Part shown: in pieces, positions 47,154-56,761 of the stretch
Numbering within the stretch: the stretch's first letter is position 1
How the letters are laid out: the number at the start of each line of letters is the position of its first letter
Assembly (NCBI RefSeq): GCF_000092645.1
Contig: NC_014165.1
Location: 1,302,001-1,366,000 of the forward strand
DNA: 64,000 nt
Direction: 5' to 3'
Origin: Thermobispora bispora DSM 43833
GTDB taxonomy: Bacteria > Actinomycetota > Actinomycetes > Streptosporangiales > Streptosporangiaceae
Notes under the pieces: generated by a model
The model's input: the letters and a program-made list of their open reading frames with translations, nothing else
What the model was told of the DNA's origin: nothing
Databases searched by the model: none
Made by a program: the position numbers and the translations under genes

Positions 47154-48461
47154 ATGGCCCGCTATACCGAGCACGATCTGGCGCGCTGGGCGCCGGAACC
47201 GCCGGCCGACCCGCAGCGGAGCGCCTTCGAGCGGGACCGGGCCCGGGTCCTGCACAGTGCCGCCCTGCGCGGACTCGCCACGAAGACCCAGGTCATCACC
47301 CCCGCCGACCACGCCGTCCTGAGCAACGCGCGCACCAGGCTGACCCACTCGCTGGAGTGCGCGCAGATCGGCCGGGAGATGGGCAAGGCGCTCGGCCGGG
47401 ACCCGGACCTCGTGGAGACCGCCTGCCTCGCGCACGACCTCGGCCACCCGCCGTTCGGGCACAACGGCGAGGCCGCGCTGGACGCGTTCGCCGCGCCCTG
47501 CGGCGGGTTCAACGCCAACGCCCAGAACCTGCGCGTGCTCACCCGCCTGGAGGCGAAGGTCCTCACCGAGGACGGCCGCAGCGCCGGTCTCAACCTGACC
47601 CGGGCGACGCTGGACGCGGTCTGCAAGTACCCGTGGGCCGCGCCCACCACCCCCGACCCGGACGTCCCGCGGGCCGCCCCCGGCGAGCCGTACTGCGCGT
47701 ACGCCGAGGACCTCGGCGTGTTCCGCTGGATCAGGGAGGGCGCGCCCGACCGGGTGCCCTCGTTCGAGGCGCAGATCATGGACTGGGCGGACGACATCGC
47801 CTACTCGGTCCACGACCTGGAGGACGCCCTCACCGCGGGCCTGGTCACCCCGGCCGCGCTCCGCGACCCCGAGGAACGGCTCGCCATCTGCCGGCTCACC
47901 CAGCGGTGGCACGCCCCCGACGCCGACCTCCACGAGCTCGCCGAGATCTTCGCCCGGCTGATCGCCGAGCCGATCTGGCCGGAGCGGATCGACGAGGGCC
48001 TCGCCGGCCGCGCCGCGATCAAGCGGCTCACCAGCACGCTCATCGGCCGCTTCTGCCGGGCCGCCCAGGAGGCCACCCGCGAGGCGTACGGCTGCCGCCC
48101 GCACCCGGCGGGGGAGGAGCCCGCGGGCCGCTACGCCGCGGCGCTCGTGGTGCCCCGGGCCACCCGGCTGGAGTGCTCCCTGCTCAAGGGCGTGACCGGC
48201 TACTACGTGATGTCGCGCACCGACCACCGGGCGCGGCAGGCGCGGCAGCGCGAGCTGCTCACCGAGCTGGGGGACATGATCCTGCGCGGCGCCCCGGAGA
48301 CGCTCGACCCGGCCCTCCGCCCGGCGTTCGAGCACGCCGCCGACGACGCGGCCCGGCTCCGCGTGGTCGTCGACCAGCTCGCCTCGCTCACCGACGCCAC
48401 GGCCATGGCCTGGCACCGCCGGCTCTCCGCCGCCCACGGGGCCCGGCGCGCGGTGTGCTGA
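47154..48461 (+). CDS. dgt: deoxyguanosinetriphosphate triphosphohydrolase-like protein
   Basis: A 435-residue HD-domain hydrolase. HSLECAQIGREMG and LAHDLGHPPFGHNGE give the HD metal ligands. MDWADDIAYSVHDLEDAL is the third conserved stretch. The family removes triphosphate from dNTPs. ATG 47154 is preceded by GGAAGGAGGAGG. It precedes dnaG in many actinobacteria, as here with one reversed gene between. Confidence 0.93.
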   Translation: MARYTEHDLARWAPEPPADPQRSAFERDRARVLHSAALRGLATKTQVITPADHAVLSNARTRLTHSLECAQIGREMGKALGRDPDLVETACLAHDLGHPPFGHNGEAALDAFAAPCGGFNANAQNLRVLTRLEAKVLTEDGRSAGLNLTRATLDAVCKYPWAAPTTPDPDVPRAAPGEPYCAYAEDLGVFRWIREGAPDRVPSFEAQIMDWADDIAYSVHDLEDALTAGLVTPAALRDPEERLAICRLTQRWHAPDADLHELAEIFARLIAEPIWPERIDEGLAGRAAIKRLTSTLIGRFCRAAQEATREAYGCRPHPAGEEPAGRYAAALVVPRATRLECSLLKGVTGYYVMSRTDHRARQARQRELLTELGDMILRGAPETLDPALRPAFEHAADDAARLRVVVDQLASLTDATAMAWHRRLSAAHGARRAVC

Positions 48462-48469
48462 AGCCGTGC

Positions 48470-49315
48470 CTAGTTGACGTCGTCGATGACCACGGGCTCG
48501 GGGCTCTTCTTCGCCGCCTTCTTCGTCGGCGTCGGGCGCGGGTTCGGCTGCGGCCGGGACGATCCACCGCCGCCGCCGGTCTGGGCCGAGCCGCACAGCT
48601 TGGTGCACGGCGGGAGGTTCCCCAGGCGCTTGCGCAGCGCGAGCATCTCCTCGCGCGGCGAGTACGTGCGGTTGCCCTTCTCCCAGGCCTCGAGGTAGGG
48701 CCAGGGCTTGACCATGCCCCGGCGGATCCACCAGTACTCGGGCGGGGCCGGCCAGCTGATCGCGAAGTAGAGGTTGCTCGCCGTGTTCCGCGCGTTCCCC
48801 GAGTTGCCGACTGTGCCGAGCCGGTCGCCCGCCTTCACCTTCAGGCCGGGGCGGACCTTGGGGTCCACCGTGTCGAGATGCCCGCCGAGGTAGAGCACGC
48901 CGTCGACGCCGAGGATGGTGACGAAGCGCCCCTCCCGGTCGGGACCGCGGTCGGTCGCCGGGGACCACCGGTCCGTCGTGTTCACCTCGCGGACCTCACC
49001 GTCCACGGGGGAGACGAAGGCGCAGCCCTTCTTCGCCCAGATCGTGGTCTTGGGCAGCACGAGGAGCTTGCGCCGGTAGGAGACCTTGCAGCCCTGGACG
49101 GGGAAGACGTAGGTGTACGGCGATACCTTGGGCGGCGGGATCAGCACCGGAGGGTCGCCGGGCGGCGGGGAGATCTCCTCCGCCCCGGTGGGGGTGCTGG
49201 TCGCGGCCACGGGCGTGGTCGAGGCGCTCATGCCGGTGACGCCGGCCGCGGGCGCGCCGCAGGCGGCCGCCAGGCACGCGGCACCGGTGAGCACCGCAAG
49301 TCTCCCCGATCGCAT
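48470..49315 (-). CDS. M23/LytM-like lipoprotein, apparently non-catalytic
   Basis: A 281-residue exported protein. The signal ends in the lipobox LAAAC. A Pro-rich linker leads to a LytM-like beta domain (SPVDGEVREVN, then LYLGGHLDTV and KAGDRLGTVGNSGNARNTASNLYFAI). The M23 zinc motifs HXXXD and HXH are not present; NLYFAI stands where active enzymes have HLHFEI. So it is probably a LytM-fold regulator or binding protein. The C-terminus is a Pro/Lys-rich tail. ATG 49315 has GGAGG three bases upstream, which explains why the longer GTG is rejected. Confidence 0.8.
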   Translation of the reverse strand: MRSGRLAVLTGAACLAAACGAPAAGVTGMSASTTPVAATSTPTGAEEISPPPGDPPVLIPPPKVSPYTYVFPVQGCKVSYRRKLLVLPKTTIWAKKGCAFVSPVDGEVREVNTTDRWSPATDRGPDREGRFVTILGVDGVLYLGGHLDTVDPKVRPGLKVKAGDRLGTVGNSGNARNTASNLYFAISWPAPPEYWWIRRGMVKPWPYLEAWEKGNRTYSPREEMLALRKRLGNLPPCTKLCGSAQTGGGGGSSRPQPNPRPTPTKKAAKKSPEPVVIDDVN

Positions 49316-49331
49316 GACCTCCACCTGGTCG

Positions 49332-49360
49332 AGAGTACCGAACCTTTTTTACCGAACCTT
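49332..49360 (-). promoter_or_regulatory. promoter and direct repeats of the M23-like gene
   Basis: On the minus strand AAGGTTCGGTA occurs twice, 14 bases apart (49360-49350 and 49346-49336). The second copy runs into TACTCT (49337-49332), a good -10 element, about 17 bases before the start codon. The repeats occupy the usual activator position. Confidence 0.55.
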
Positions 49361-49597
49361 CACATTCGTCACTACCGCTCGTGAAGATCTCTCAGGAATC
49401 TCCGGCCCAGGAATGCCCGTCCCCGGAAGGCCCGCCCGCGCGGCAGGCCGCCGTCCCGCGTCGTCGCCGGCCGCGCGTCGCCGGGGATCCGCCCGGGATG
49501 CGCCCGCACGGCGGCGTGGCCCGCCCCGGACGAGCCGCTGGGGCGGCGGGGCGGCCGTCCGGCGGGCCGCGGGGGACGCACCCGCCCGGCCAGGTCC

Positions 49598-49603
49598 TAG
49601 ACT
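49598..49603 (+). promoter_or_regulatory. putative -10 hexamer of dnaG
   Basis: TAGACT lies six bases before GTG 49610 with no Shine-Dalgarno sequence. Confidence 0.55.
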
Positions 49604-49609
49604 CGCAGC

Positions 49610-51547
49610 GTGGCAGGGCGGATCAGTGATGAGGACATCGCGCTCGTCCGGGAGCGGTCACCGATCGCCGAGGTGATCGGCGAGCACATCCAGCTCCGCA
49701 ACGCCGGCGGCGGGAACCTGAAGGGGCTGTGCCCCTTCCACGAGGAGAAGACCCCGTCGTTCAACGTCACGCCCTCCCGGGGGTACTACTACTGCTTCGG
49801 CTGCGGCGAGGGCGGGGACGTCATCACGTTCATCCGCAAGATCGAGAACCTCAGCTTCACCGAGGCGGTCGAGCGGCTCGCGCAGCGGGCCGGGATCCGG
49901 CTCCGCTACGTGCAGGGCGGGTACGTGCCCGGCCGCGAGCAGGGGGAGCGGACCCGGCTGCTCGCCGCGCACCGGGCCGCCGCCGAGTTCTACGCCGAGC
50001 AGCTCACCACCCCGGAGGCGGCGCCCGGCCGGCGCTTCCTCGCCGGGCGCGGGTTCGACCGGGCGGACGCGGAGCGCTTCGGGGTCGGCTACGCCCCCGC
50101 CGCGTGGGACGCGCTCTCCCGGCACCTGATCGCCCGCGGGTTCACCGTGCAAGAGCTGATCAAGGGCGGGCTCGCCAAGGAGGGCCGCCGGGGCCCGGTC
50201 GACCGGTTCCGCGGCCGCCTCATCTGGCCGATCCGCGACATCGTCGGCGACGTCATCGGCTTCGGCGCGCGCAAGCTCCACGACTCCGACGACGGCCCCA
50301 AGTACCTGAACACGCCGGAGACCCCGCTCTACCGCAAGAGCCAGGTGCTGTACGGCATCGACCTCGCCAAGCGGGAGATCGCCAAGCGGGGGCAGGTGGT
50401 GATCGTCGAGGGGTACACCGACGTGATGGCCTGCCACCTCGCGGGGGTGCCGACCGCGGTGGCCACCTGCGGCACCGCCTTCGGCGAGGAGCACATCAAG
50501 ATCCTGCGGCGGCTCCTGTTCGACCAGGCCGAGTTCCGCGGCGAGGTGATCTTCACCTTCGACGGGGACGAGGCCGGGCAGCGGGCGGCGCTCCGCGCGT
50601 TCCAGGAGGAGCAGCGGTTCGTCACCCAGACCTTCGTCGCGGTGCAGCCCGACGGCCTGGACCCGTGCGAGCTCCGGCTCGAGCGCGGCGACGCGGCCGT
50701 GCGCGACCTCATCGCCAGCCGGGTGCCGCTGTTCGCCTTCGCCATCCGCAGCGTGCTCTCCCGGTACGACCTCGACACCAACGAGGGCCGGCTCGCCGCC
50801 CTCGACGCCGCCGCGCCGATCGTCGCGTCGATCAAGGACCCCGGGCTGCGCAAGGCGTACGCGGTCGACCTGGACCGGTGGCTCGGCTTCATGGACGAGG
50901 GGTTCGTGCTCCGCCGGGTCCAGCAGGCCGCGGCCCGTCAGAGGGCGGCCCGGCGGCGCGGCCCAGGGCACGCCCAGCCGCCGGCCGAGCCGGCCGCCCG
51001 GCCCTCCGGCGCGCCGCCCGGGGGAGCCCGGCGGCAGCAGGCCCGGCCCAACCCCGCCGACCCGGCCGTCCGGCTCGAGGCCGAGGCGCTCAAACTCGCC
51101 ATCCAGCGGCCCGCGCTCCTCGGCCCCGAGTTCGACGCGCTGGGCGCCGAGGTGTTCACCGTCCCCGAGCACGCCGCGCTCTACGAGGTGATCACGGCGG
51201 CCGGCGGGACCGCGGCCGCCGGGCCGGGCGGCCAGGAGTGGGTCGACCGGCTGCTCCAGGGCGCGGCCGCGGCCGGCTCCGCGGAATCCGATCTCACCGG
51301 GCTCGTCACCCGGCTCGCGGTGGAGGCGCCGTTCGCCGACGCCGAAGACGAAGAGCGGTACGGCACCGCCGTGCTCGCGGGCCTTCAGGAAATCGCGGTG
51401 GGCCGCGCGATCGCGCGGGTGAAGTCGCGCTTGCAGCGGCTCAATCCGGTCGAGGAACAGCAGGAGTACAACCGGCTGTTCGGCGAGCTCATCGCGCTCG
51501 AGCAGCAGCGCAGGGTGCTCCGCGAGCGCGCCACAGGCGCCTCTTGA
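49610..51547 (+). CDS. dnaG: DNA primase
   Basis: A 645-residue primase that makes RNA primers at the replication fork. The zinc-binding CPFHEEKTPSF (C41, H44) and CFGCG (C62, C65) are complete. The TOPRIM core has VIVEGYTDVMACHLAG and FTFDGDEAGQRA. A Pro/Arg-rich linker (about 440-480) leads to the C-terminal helicase-interacting domain. The next gene is a principal-type sigma factor, an arrangement like rpsU-dnaG-rpoD in enterobacteria. Confidence 0.97.
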   Translation: MAGRISDEDIALVRERSPIAEVIGEHIQLRNAGGGNLKGLCPFHEEKTPSFNVTPSRGYYYCFGCGEGGDVITFIRKIENLSFTEAVERLAQRAGIRLRYVQGGYVPGREQGERTRLLAAHRAAAEFYAEQLTTPEAAPGRRFLAGRGFDRADAERFGVGYAPAAWDALSRHLIARGFTVQELIKGGLAKEGRRGPVDRFRGRLIWPIRDIVGDVIGFGARKLHDSDDGPKYLNTPETPLYRKSQVLYGIDLAKREIAKRGQVVIVEGYTDVMACHLAGVPTAVATCGTAFGEEHIKILRRLLFDQAEFRGEVIFTFDGDEAGQRAALRAFQEEQRFVTQTFVAVQPDGLDPCELRLERGDAAVRDLIASRVPLFAFAIRSVLSRYDLDTNEGRLAALDAAAPIVASIKDPGLRKAYAVDLDRWLGFMDEGFVLRRVQQAAARQRAARRRGPGHAQPPAEPAARPSGAPPGGARRQQARPNPADPAVRLEAEALKLAIQRPALLGPEFDALGAEVFTVPEHAALYEVITAAGGTAAAGPGGQEWVDRLLQGAAAAGSAESDLTGLVTRLAVEAPFADAEDEERYGTAVLAGLQEIAVGRAIARVKSRLQRLNPVEEQQEYNRLFGELIALEQQRRVLRERATGAS

Positions 51548-51738
51548 TCAGGCACCTGATGACTCATCCTTCCCACTTACCGTCAGGTTAAACACGATTT
51601 TCGATCTCAATTCGAGGAGCTTTCTCTCTTACCTACAGTGACAAAAATAGGTCTGCCATTTTCTTGTGCTTATACCGCAGACTGTGTTTCGTGGGTGCAT
51701 CGGTGCTGCCAAGCAGGACGCCATCGGTAGACCGGGTG
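51548..51738 (+). promoter_or_regulatory. A/T-rich upstream region of the sigma factor gene
   Basis: A clearly A/T-rich block from about 51580 to 51700 separates dnaG from the sigma gene. TATACC at 51673 and GTGACA at 51640 are candidate promoter parts, but spacing to the consensus is not ideal. The sigma gene therefore probably has its own regulated promoter. Confidence 0.45.
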
Positions 51739-52839
51739 GCGTACCACGCCGCGAAGGAGAGGACCCGCGGCGGTGTCGCGATCGATGACGTGGCCGTCGC
51801 GGCCGACCGAACCGAGCCGTCCGACGACGCGCTGGACCGCGTCGTCCAGATGCTCGCAGACGAGGACCTCGAGGTCCTCGCCGCCGAGGACGAGGACCCC
51901 ATCAGGTTCGATGAGGAGGACTTCGACTCAGGGGCGCCGACCAACGACCTCGTCCGGATCTACCTCCGTGAGATCGGCAAGGTCCCGCTGCTCACGGCCG
52001 AGGAGGAGGTCGAGCTCGCCAAGGCCATCGAGGCGGGACTGTTCGCAGAGGACAAGCTATGTGAGAAGAAGGCCGCCGGGATCGAGTGCCCCGAGCTGGA
52101 GGACCTGGTCTGGGAGGGCATCCGGGCCAAGCAGCGGCTCATCGAGGCGAACCTGCGGCTCGTCGTCTCCATCGCCAAGCGGTACGTGGGCCGGGGCATG
52201 CTCTTCCTCGACCTCATCCAGGAGGGGAACCTCGGCCTGATCCGCGCGGTCGAGAAGTTCGACTACACCAAGGGCTACAAGTTCTCGACCTATGCCACGT
52301 GGTGGATCCGGCAGGCGATCACCCGGGCGATCGCCGACCAGGCCCGCACCATCCGGATCCCGGTGCACATGGTCGAGACGATCAACAAGCTCGTCCGGGT
52401 GCAGCGCCAGCTCCACCAGGACCTCGGCCGGGAGCCGACCCCCGAGGAGATCGCCAAGGAGATGGACCTGCCCGTCGAGCGGGTGGTGGAGATCCAGCGC
52501 ATCGCGCAGGAGCCCGTCTCCCTCCAGTCGCCGATCGGCGAGGAGGACTCCGACCTCGGCGACTTCATCGAGGACGCCGACGCCGTGGTGCCCCTGGAGG
52601 CAGCCGCGTTCATCCTGCTCCAGGACCACCTCGACGACATCCTCTCCACGCTCTCCGAGCGGGAGCAGCGGATCATCCAGCTCCGGTTCGGCCTCGCCGA
52701 CGGCCACCCGCGGACGCTTGAGGAGGTCGGCCGGGAGTTCGGCGTCACCCGGGAGCGGATCCGGCAGATCGAGTCGAAGACGCTGGCGAAGCTCCGCCAT
52801 CCGACGCGGGCCCAGGTGCTCCGGGACTACCTGGACTAG
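51739..52839 (+). CDS. principal-type (sigma-70 group 1/2) RNA polymerase sigma factor
   Basis: About 366 residues. Regions 1.2 and 2 ([58 protein letters not shown]), 3 ([16 protein letters not shown]) and 4 ([18 protein letters not shown], then [20 protein letters not shown]) are all complete. The N-terminal region 1.1 is short and acidic ([21 protein letters not shown]), so it is shorter than HrdB/SigA of about 500 residues. It may be a group 2 factor or a compact primary one. The start is uncertain: the frame is open from TTG 51664, but codon use becomes coding-like from GTG 51739. Confidence 0.93.
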   Translation, partial: AYHAAKERTRGGVAIDDVAVAADRTEPSDDALDRVVQMLADEDLEVLAAEDEDPIRFDEEDFDSGAPTNDLVRIYLREIGKVPLLTAEEEVELAKAIEAGLFAEDKLCEKKAAGIECPELEDLVWEGIRAKQRLIEANLRLVVSIAKRYVGRGMLFLDLIQEGNLGLIRAVEKFDYTKGYKFSTYATWWIRQAITRAIADQARTIRIPVHMVETINKLVRVQRQLHQDLGREPTPEEIAKEMDLPVERVVEIQRIAQEPVSLQSPIGEEDSDLGDFIEDADAVVPLEAAAFILLQDHLDDILSTLSEREQRIIQLRFGLADGHPRTLEEVGREFGVTRERIRQIESKTLAKLRHPTRAQVLRDYLD

Positions 52840-52948
52840 GCGGCGCGCGGGGGCTCACGGGAGGGCCCGCCCGGGCCCCCGCCGGCATGCCCGCGGCGCG
52901 GCGCCGGGTAGCCTGCGGGTATCGACGGTCGCGTGATGGCGGTGGTCC

Positions 52949-53458
52949 ATGGCTCGTTCCGTGCTCTCCCTACTCGGCGGCCGCATCGGGTTCCGCCGGC
53001 TGCCCGGTGAGGTGCGCGCCGCGCTCGCGCTCGAGCGGGGCGAACGCGTGCTCACGCACGCCCGGACCTCGGACGGCGGTCACTGCGTCGCCACCACCCA
53101 GGCGCTCCACCTGCCGGGCGGCGTCCGGCTGCCGTGGCATCTGGTCGACCGGGCCACCTGGACCGAGGAGGCCCTCACGGTCACCATGACGGACGGCCGG
53201 GTGCACCGGGTGCCGGTCGCCGAACCCGGGCTCCTGCCCGAGACGATCCGCGAGCGGGTGACCGCCACGATCGTGGTGAGCCAGTACGTCTCGCTCGGCG
53301 ACCGGGGCGGGGTCCGCCTGATCGCCCGCCGGGTCCCCGGCTACGACCTGCCGCGCTGGGAGTTCCTCTTCGACCCCGGGCTCGACCCCGCCGATCCGGG
53401 CCTGCGCGCCCTCGCCGAGCAGGCGCTGGAGGACGTACGGCGCAGCCTCGGCGTGTGA
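52949..53458 (+). CDS. conserved hypothetical protein
   Basis: A 169-residue soluble protein with a beta-rich, PH-like pattern (ERVLTHARTSDGGHCVATTQALHLPGG, short strands, then a C-terminal helix LRALAEQALEDVRRSLGV). I recognise no catalytic motif. Such a gene commonly follows the sigma gene in related actinomycetes. TAGCCT (52909-52914) may be its -10 element. Confidence 0.7.
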   Translation: MARSVLSLLGGRIGFRRLPGEVRAALALERGERVLTHARTSDGGHCVATTQALHLPGGVRLPWHLVDRATWTEEALTVTMTDGRVHRVPVAEPGLLPETIRERVTATIVVSQYVSLGDRGGVRLIARRVPGYDLPRWEFLFDPGLDPADPGLRALAEQALEDVRRSLGV

Positions 53459-53798
53459 GGCGGCCGCGGCCCGGCCGCCATGGCGGCCGCGTCGCCGTGA
53501 TGCGGCCTAGCCGTCCTTGCTCGGCCGGGCGGTCGTGCGGCGGTCCGAACGCGGTGGCCGGCCCGGCCTGGCCTTCGTGGTCCCGCTAACGGCTGTGAAG
53601 TCGCCCGTCGTGATGCGGCCCGCCGTCATGCGGCGTCATCGTGATGGGGCCCGGCCGTCGCCGGGCCTTCCGCCGCCCGGATGCGCTCCGGCCGGCTCTC
53701 ATGGCCCGTCCGGCCCTTGTGACGCGGCACGGCCATATGCGGCGGGGGACCGGCGCGAGCGCCACGGCACCGGTGGGCCGGCCGGCAGGGCCTCCCGG
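53459..53798. other. gene-free convergent intergenic region
   Basis: It starts with the perfect palindrome CGGCCGCCATGGCGGCCG (53472-53489), a possible bidirectional terminator, 14 bases after the stop. CGTGATGCGGCC occurs twice (53496 and 53609), with relatives CGTCATGCGGC (53624). No gene is supported. Confidence 0.5.
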
Positions 53799-54107
53799 TC
53801 AGGTGGCCGGGCCGCCCTCCTCGGCCGCGACGCCCGCGCCGCTCACCTGCCCGGCCGGCATCGGCTCCTCCTCCGTGCGGAGGAACGGCACCGACCCGCC
53901 GAACCGGTCCCGGGCGAAGTCCTTGGCCTTGCCGGCCGCCTTCGACGCCTGGGCGCCCACCAGCCCGGCCGCCTCCTGCAGGGTGGGGTTGTCCGCGATC
54001 CGCTGGACCAGGCGCTTGATCTGCTCGTAGCGCTCCCGGCCGGCCCGGGCGCCCAGCACGTAGCCGATGGCCAGCCCGGCCGCGAACATGGCCCTGTACC
54101 GCATCAT
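53799..54107 (-). CDS. YtxH-like small membrane protein
   Basis: A 102-residue protein: a short hydrophobic N-terminus (FAAGLAIGYVLGARAG, with the glycine-zipper-like GYVLGARAGRERYE pattern), then an amphipathic helix (LVQRIADNPTLQEAAGLVGAQASKAAGKAKDF) and an acidic tail. Known relatives are stress-associated membrane proteins of unknown function. The start may be either of two adjacent ATGs. Confidence 0.75.
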   Translation of the reverse strand: MMRYRAMFAAGLAIGYVLGARAGRERYEQIKRLVQRIADNPTLQEAAGLVGAQASKAAGKAKDFARDRFGGSVPFLRTEEEPMPAGQVSGAGVAAEEGGPAT

Positions 54108-54252
54108 CCACCTCCACGCTTCCCTCGCGCTCCTACCCCGCAGGGATCCGACTATCCAACGGGCGGCTCCGTGTCACAACCACCCCGGAAAGTGCGCTAC
54201 TCTTATTTCGGCACCGCGACCGAGGGCGCAAGCCCCGGAGATGGTGTGGCGA

Positions 54253-54325
54253 TCCCGTGTAGCTCAATTGGCAGAGCAGCCGGCTGTTAACCGGCAGGTT
54301 ATAGGTTCGAGTCCTATCACGGGAG
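54253..54325 (+). tRNA. tRNA-Asn (anticodon GTT)
   Basis: A 73-base cloverleaf. The acceptor TCCCGTG (54253-54259) pairs with CACGGGA (54318-54324), and the discriminator is G. The D-arm is in AGCTCAATTGGCAGAGC. The anticodon stem CCGGC/GCCGG encloses the loop with GTT. The T-arm TTCGAGTCC is standard. CCA is not encoded. Confidence 0.97.
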
Positions 54326-54332
54326 CGGGTCG

Positions 54333-54380
54333 AACCCGGCGGGTTCGTGGCGACACGGACCAGCCGGGTTTTCTTTTGCC
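54333..54380 (+). terminator. terminator of tRNA-Asn
   Basis: AACCCGGC (54333-54340) pairs with GCCGGGTT (54363-54370), followed by TTCTTTTG. A smaller competing hairpin GAACCC-GGC-GGGTTC lies inside. This is the only clear T-rich terminator besides those of leuA and rpsT. Confidence 0.75.
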
Positions 54381-54541
54381 CGATGTTCCGGCCGGCCGCC
54401 ATCCGGGTGGGCCGGCCCGCGGGACCGGCAATGGGGCCGCGGCCCGGGCGGTGCGCCGGGTGCCGCCAGTCCGCCGGTGCCATGGGGCGTCCCGGTGGCG
54501 TCCGGCCCGGGGCCCGCGCCAGGGCCGTGCCCGGCGGACCC

Positions 54542-55663
<1,122 letters not shown>

Positions 55664-55735
55664 GAATCCACACTCCGGACATCCTTGGCCTTGCGGGTAG
55701 GGTAACCGGCCGCCCTCCCGGTCCCCGGGCGCCCG

Positions 55736-56473
55736 TCAGCGGATGCCGACGTAGAACCGGATCTGGTCGCTGCGGTGGAGCGCGTAGTAGGCCTCGAACC
55801 GGGTGCTGTCGCGCAGCCAGGCGACCGACTCGATCCCGAGCAGCGGGGTGGAGGTGGAGACCTCGAGCATGGCCGCCTGCTCCCGGTTGGGGAAGACCGC
55901 CTCGATCCAGCGGTCGGCGCCGGCGGGCTCGATGCCATAGCGCCGGCGGAGCACGTCGTAGAGCGACTGGTTCTCCAGGGAGGCGCGCTCCAGGCCGGGG
56001 ACGAGGCGGGCAGGTAGGGCGGTGTCCACCAGGAGCCATGGCTGCCCGTCCACGCGGCGCAGCCGGCGCAGCCGTACCACCGGCTCACCCACGGGGATCT
56101 GCAGCAGGCGGGACTCGCGGTCGTCGGCCTCGCCCAGCTCCTGCCGGATGGTCTGGGTGGTCACCCGGCGGCCCGAGCCGCGCAGGTCCTCGGCCGATCC
56201 CGTCACCGAGCCCACGAAGCGCAGCTCGGTCTTCTGCGGGGAGACGAAGGCGCCGCGGCCTTTGACCTTATAGATCAGGCGCTGCTGGACGAGCTCGCGC
56301 AAGGCCTCCCGGACCACGGTGCGCGAGACGCTGTACATGTCGCTGAGCTCCGCCTCCGAGGGAAGCGGCTGGTCGGGCTTGAGCTCGCCGCTCTCGATCT
56401 GCGCGCGCAGCGCCCGCATGAGCTGCATCCACAGCGGCTCCGCCCCGTCTCGGTCGAGGCGCGGATACGTCAT
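55736..56473 (-). CDS. GntR-family regulator with UTRA domain (HutC type)
   Basis: A 245-residue regulator. The winged helix (LPSEAELSDMYSVSRTVVREALRELVQQRLIYKVKGRGAFV) is followed by a UTRA effector domain (IPVGEPVVRLRRLRRVDGQPWLLVDTALP). ATG 56473 has AAGGGGA upstream; an earlier GTG at 56479 is less likely. Divergent from the sugar importer operon. Operator-like dyads with the core TGTAATGACA flank both promoters, so it probably represses both directions. Its effector should be the pathway's phosphorylated sugar. Confidence 0.9.
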   Translation of the reverse strand: MTYPRLDRDGAEPLWMQLMRALRAQIESGELKPDQPLPSEAELSDMYSVSRTVVREALRELVQQRLIYKVKGRGAFVSPQKTELRFVGSVTGSAEDLRGSGRRVTTQTIRQELGEADDRESRLLQIPVGEPVVRLRRLRRVDGQPWLLVDTALPARLVPGLERASLENQSLYDVLRRRYGIEPAGADRWIEAVFPNREQAAMLEVSTSTPLLGIESVAWLRDSTRFEAYYALHRSDQIRFYVGIR

Positions 56474-56545
56474 CGTCACGTCCCCTTCATCGGCTCTCGG
56501 CCGCCTTGATCATGCCACGTCTCGCCGCCCCCTGGCCCCGGCCAC

Positions 56546-56557
56546 TTGTAATGACAA
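56546..56557. promoter_or_regulatory. GntR operator candidate, regulator side
   Basis: TTGTAATGACAA has perfect four-base arms around AATG. It matches the core of the two dyads near the importer promoter. A weaker copy, TCGTAATGAAA, lies at about 56605. Confidence 0.65.
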
Positions 56558-56622
56558 CACGGATGCCGGGCGCTCGAATGTTGCACCGCGATAACCCGCC
56601 TACATCGTAATGAAACCGACTC

Positions 56623-56651
56623 TTGACACGCTATTAGCACGGTCCTAACGT
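56623..56651 (+). promoter_or_regulatory. promoter of the importer operon
   Basis: TTGACA (56623-56628) and TAACGT (56646-56651) are spaced by exactly 17 bases. This is the best housekeeping-type promoter in the window. Operators start at the very next base. Confidence 0.85.
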
Positions 56652-56681
56652 ACCTGTCACTACAGACCTGTAATGACAGGT
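56652..56681. promoter_or_regulatory. two overlapping GntR operators
   Basis: ACCTGTAATGACAGGT (56666-56681) is a perfect dyad of six-base arms. ACCTGTCACTACAGAC (56652-56667) is a second, imperfect copy, shifted by 14 bases. Both lie directly downstream of the -10 element, a classic repressor position. Confidence 0.75.
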
Positions 56682-56761
56682 CACCTACCAGGCCGCCACC
56701 ACGGGGTGCGCGGGCCTGGCGAGGACATTCCGCTCCGGCGACAGCTCTTTTGGAGACCTCG

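Noticed and set aside
49316-49609. Cyclic-di-AMP (ydaO) riboswitch before the M23-like gene
   Set aside because: The gene's -10 element is only about 17 bases before the start, leaving no room for a riboswitch, and no conserved core is visible.
49373-49629. 82-codon frame between the M23-like gene and dnaG
   Set aside because: GC-rich shadow that overlaps the dnaG promoter and start; no motif.
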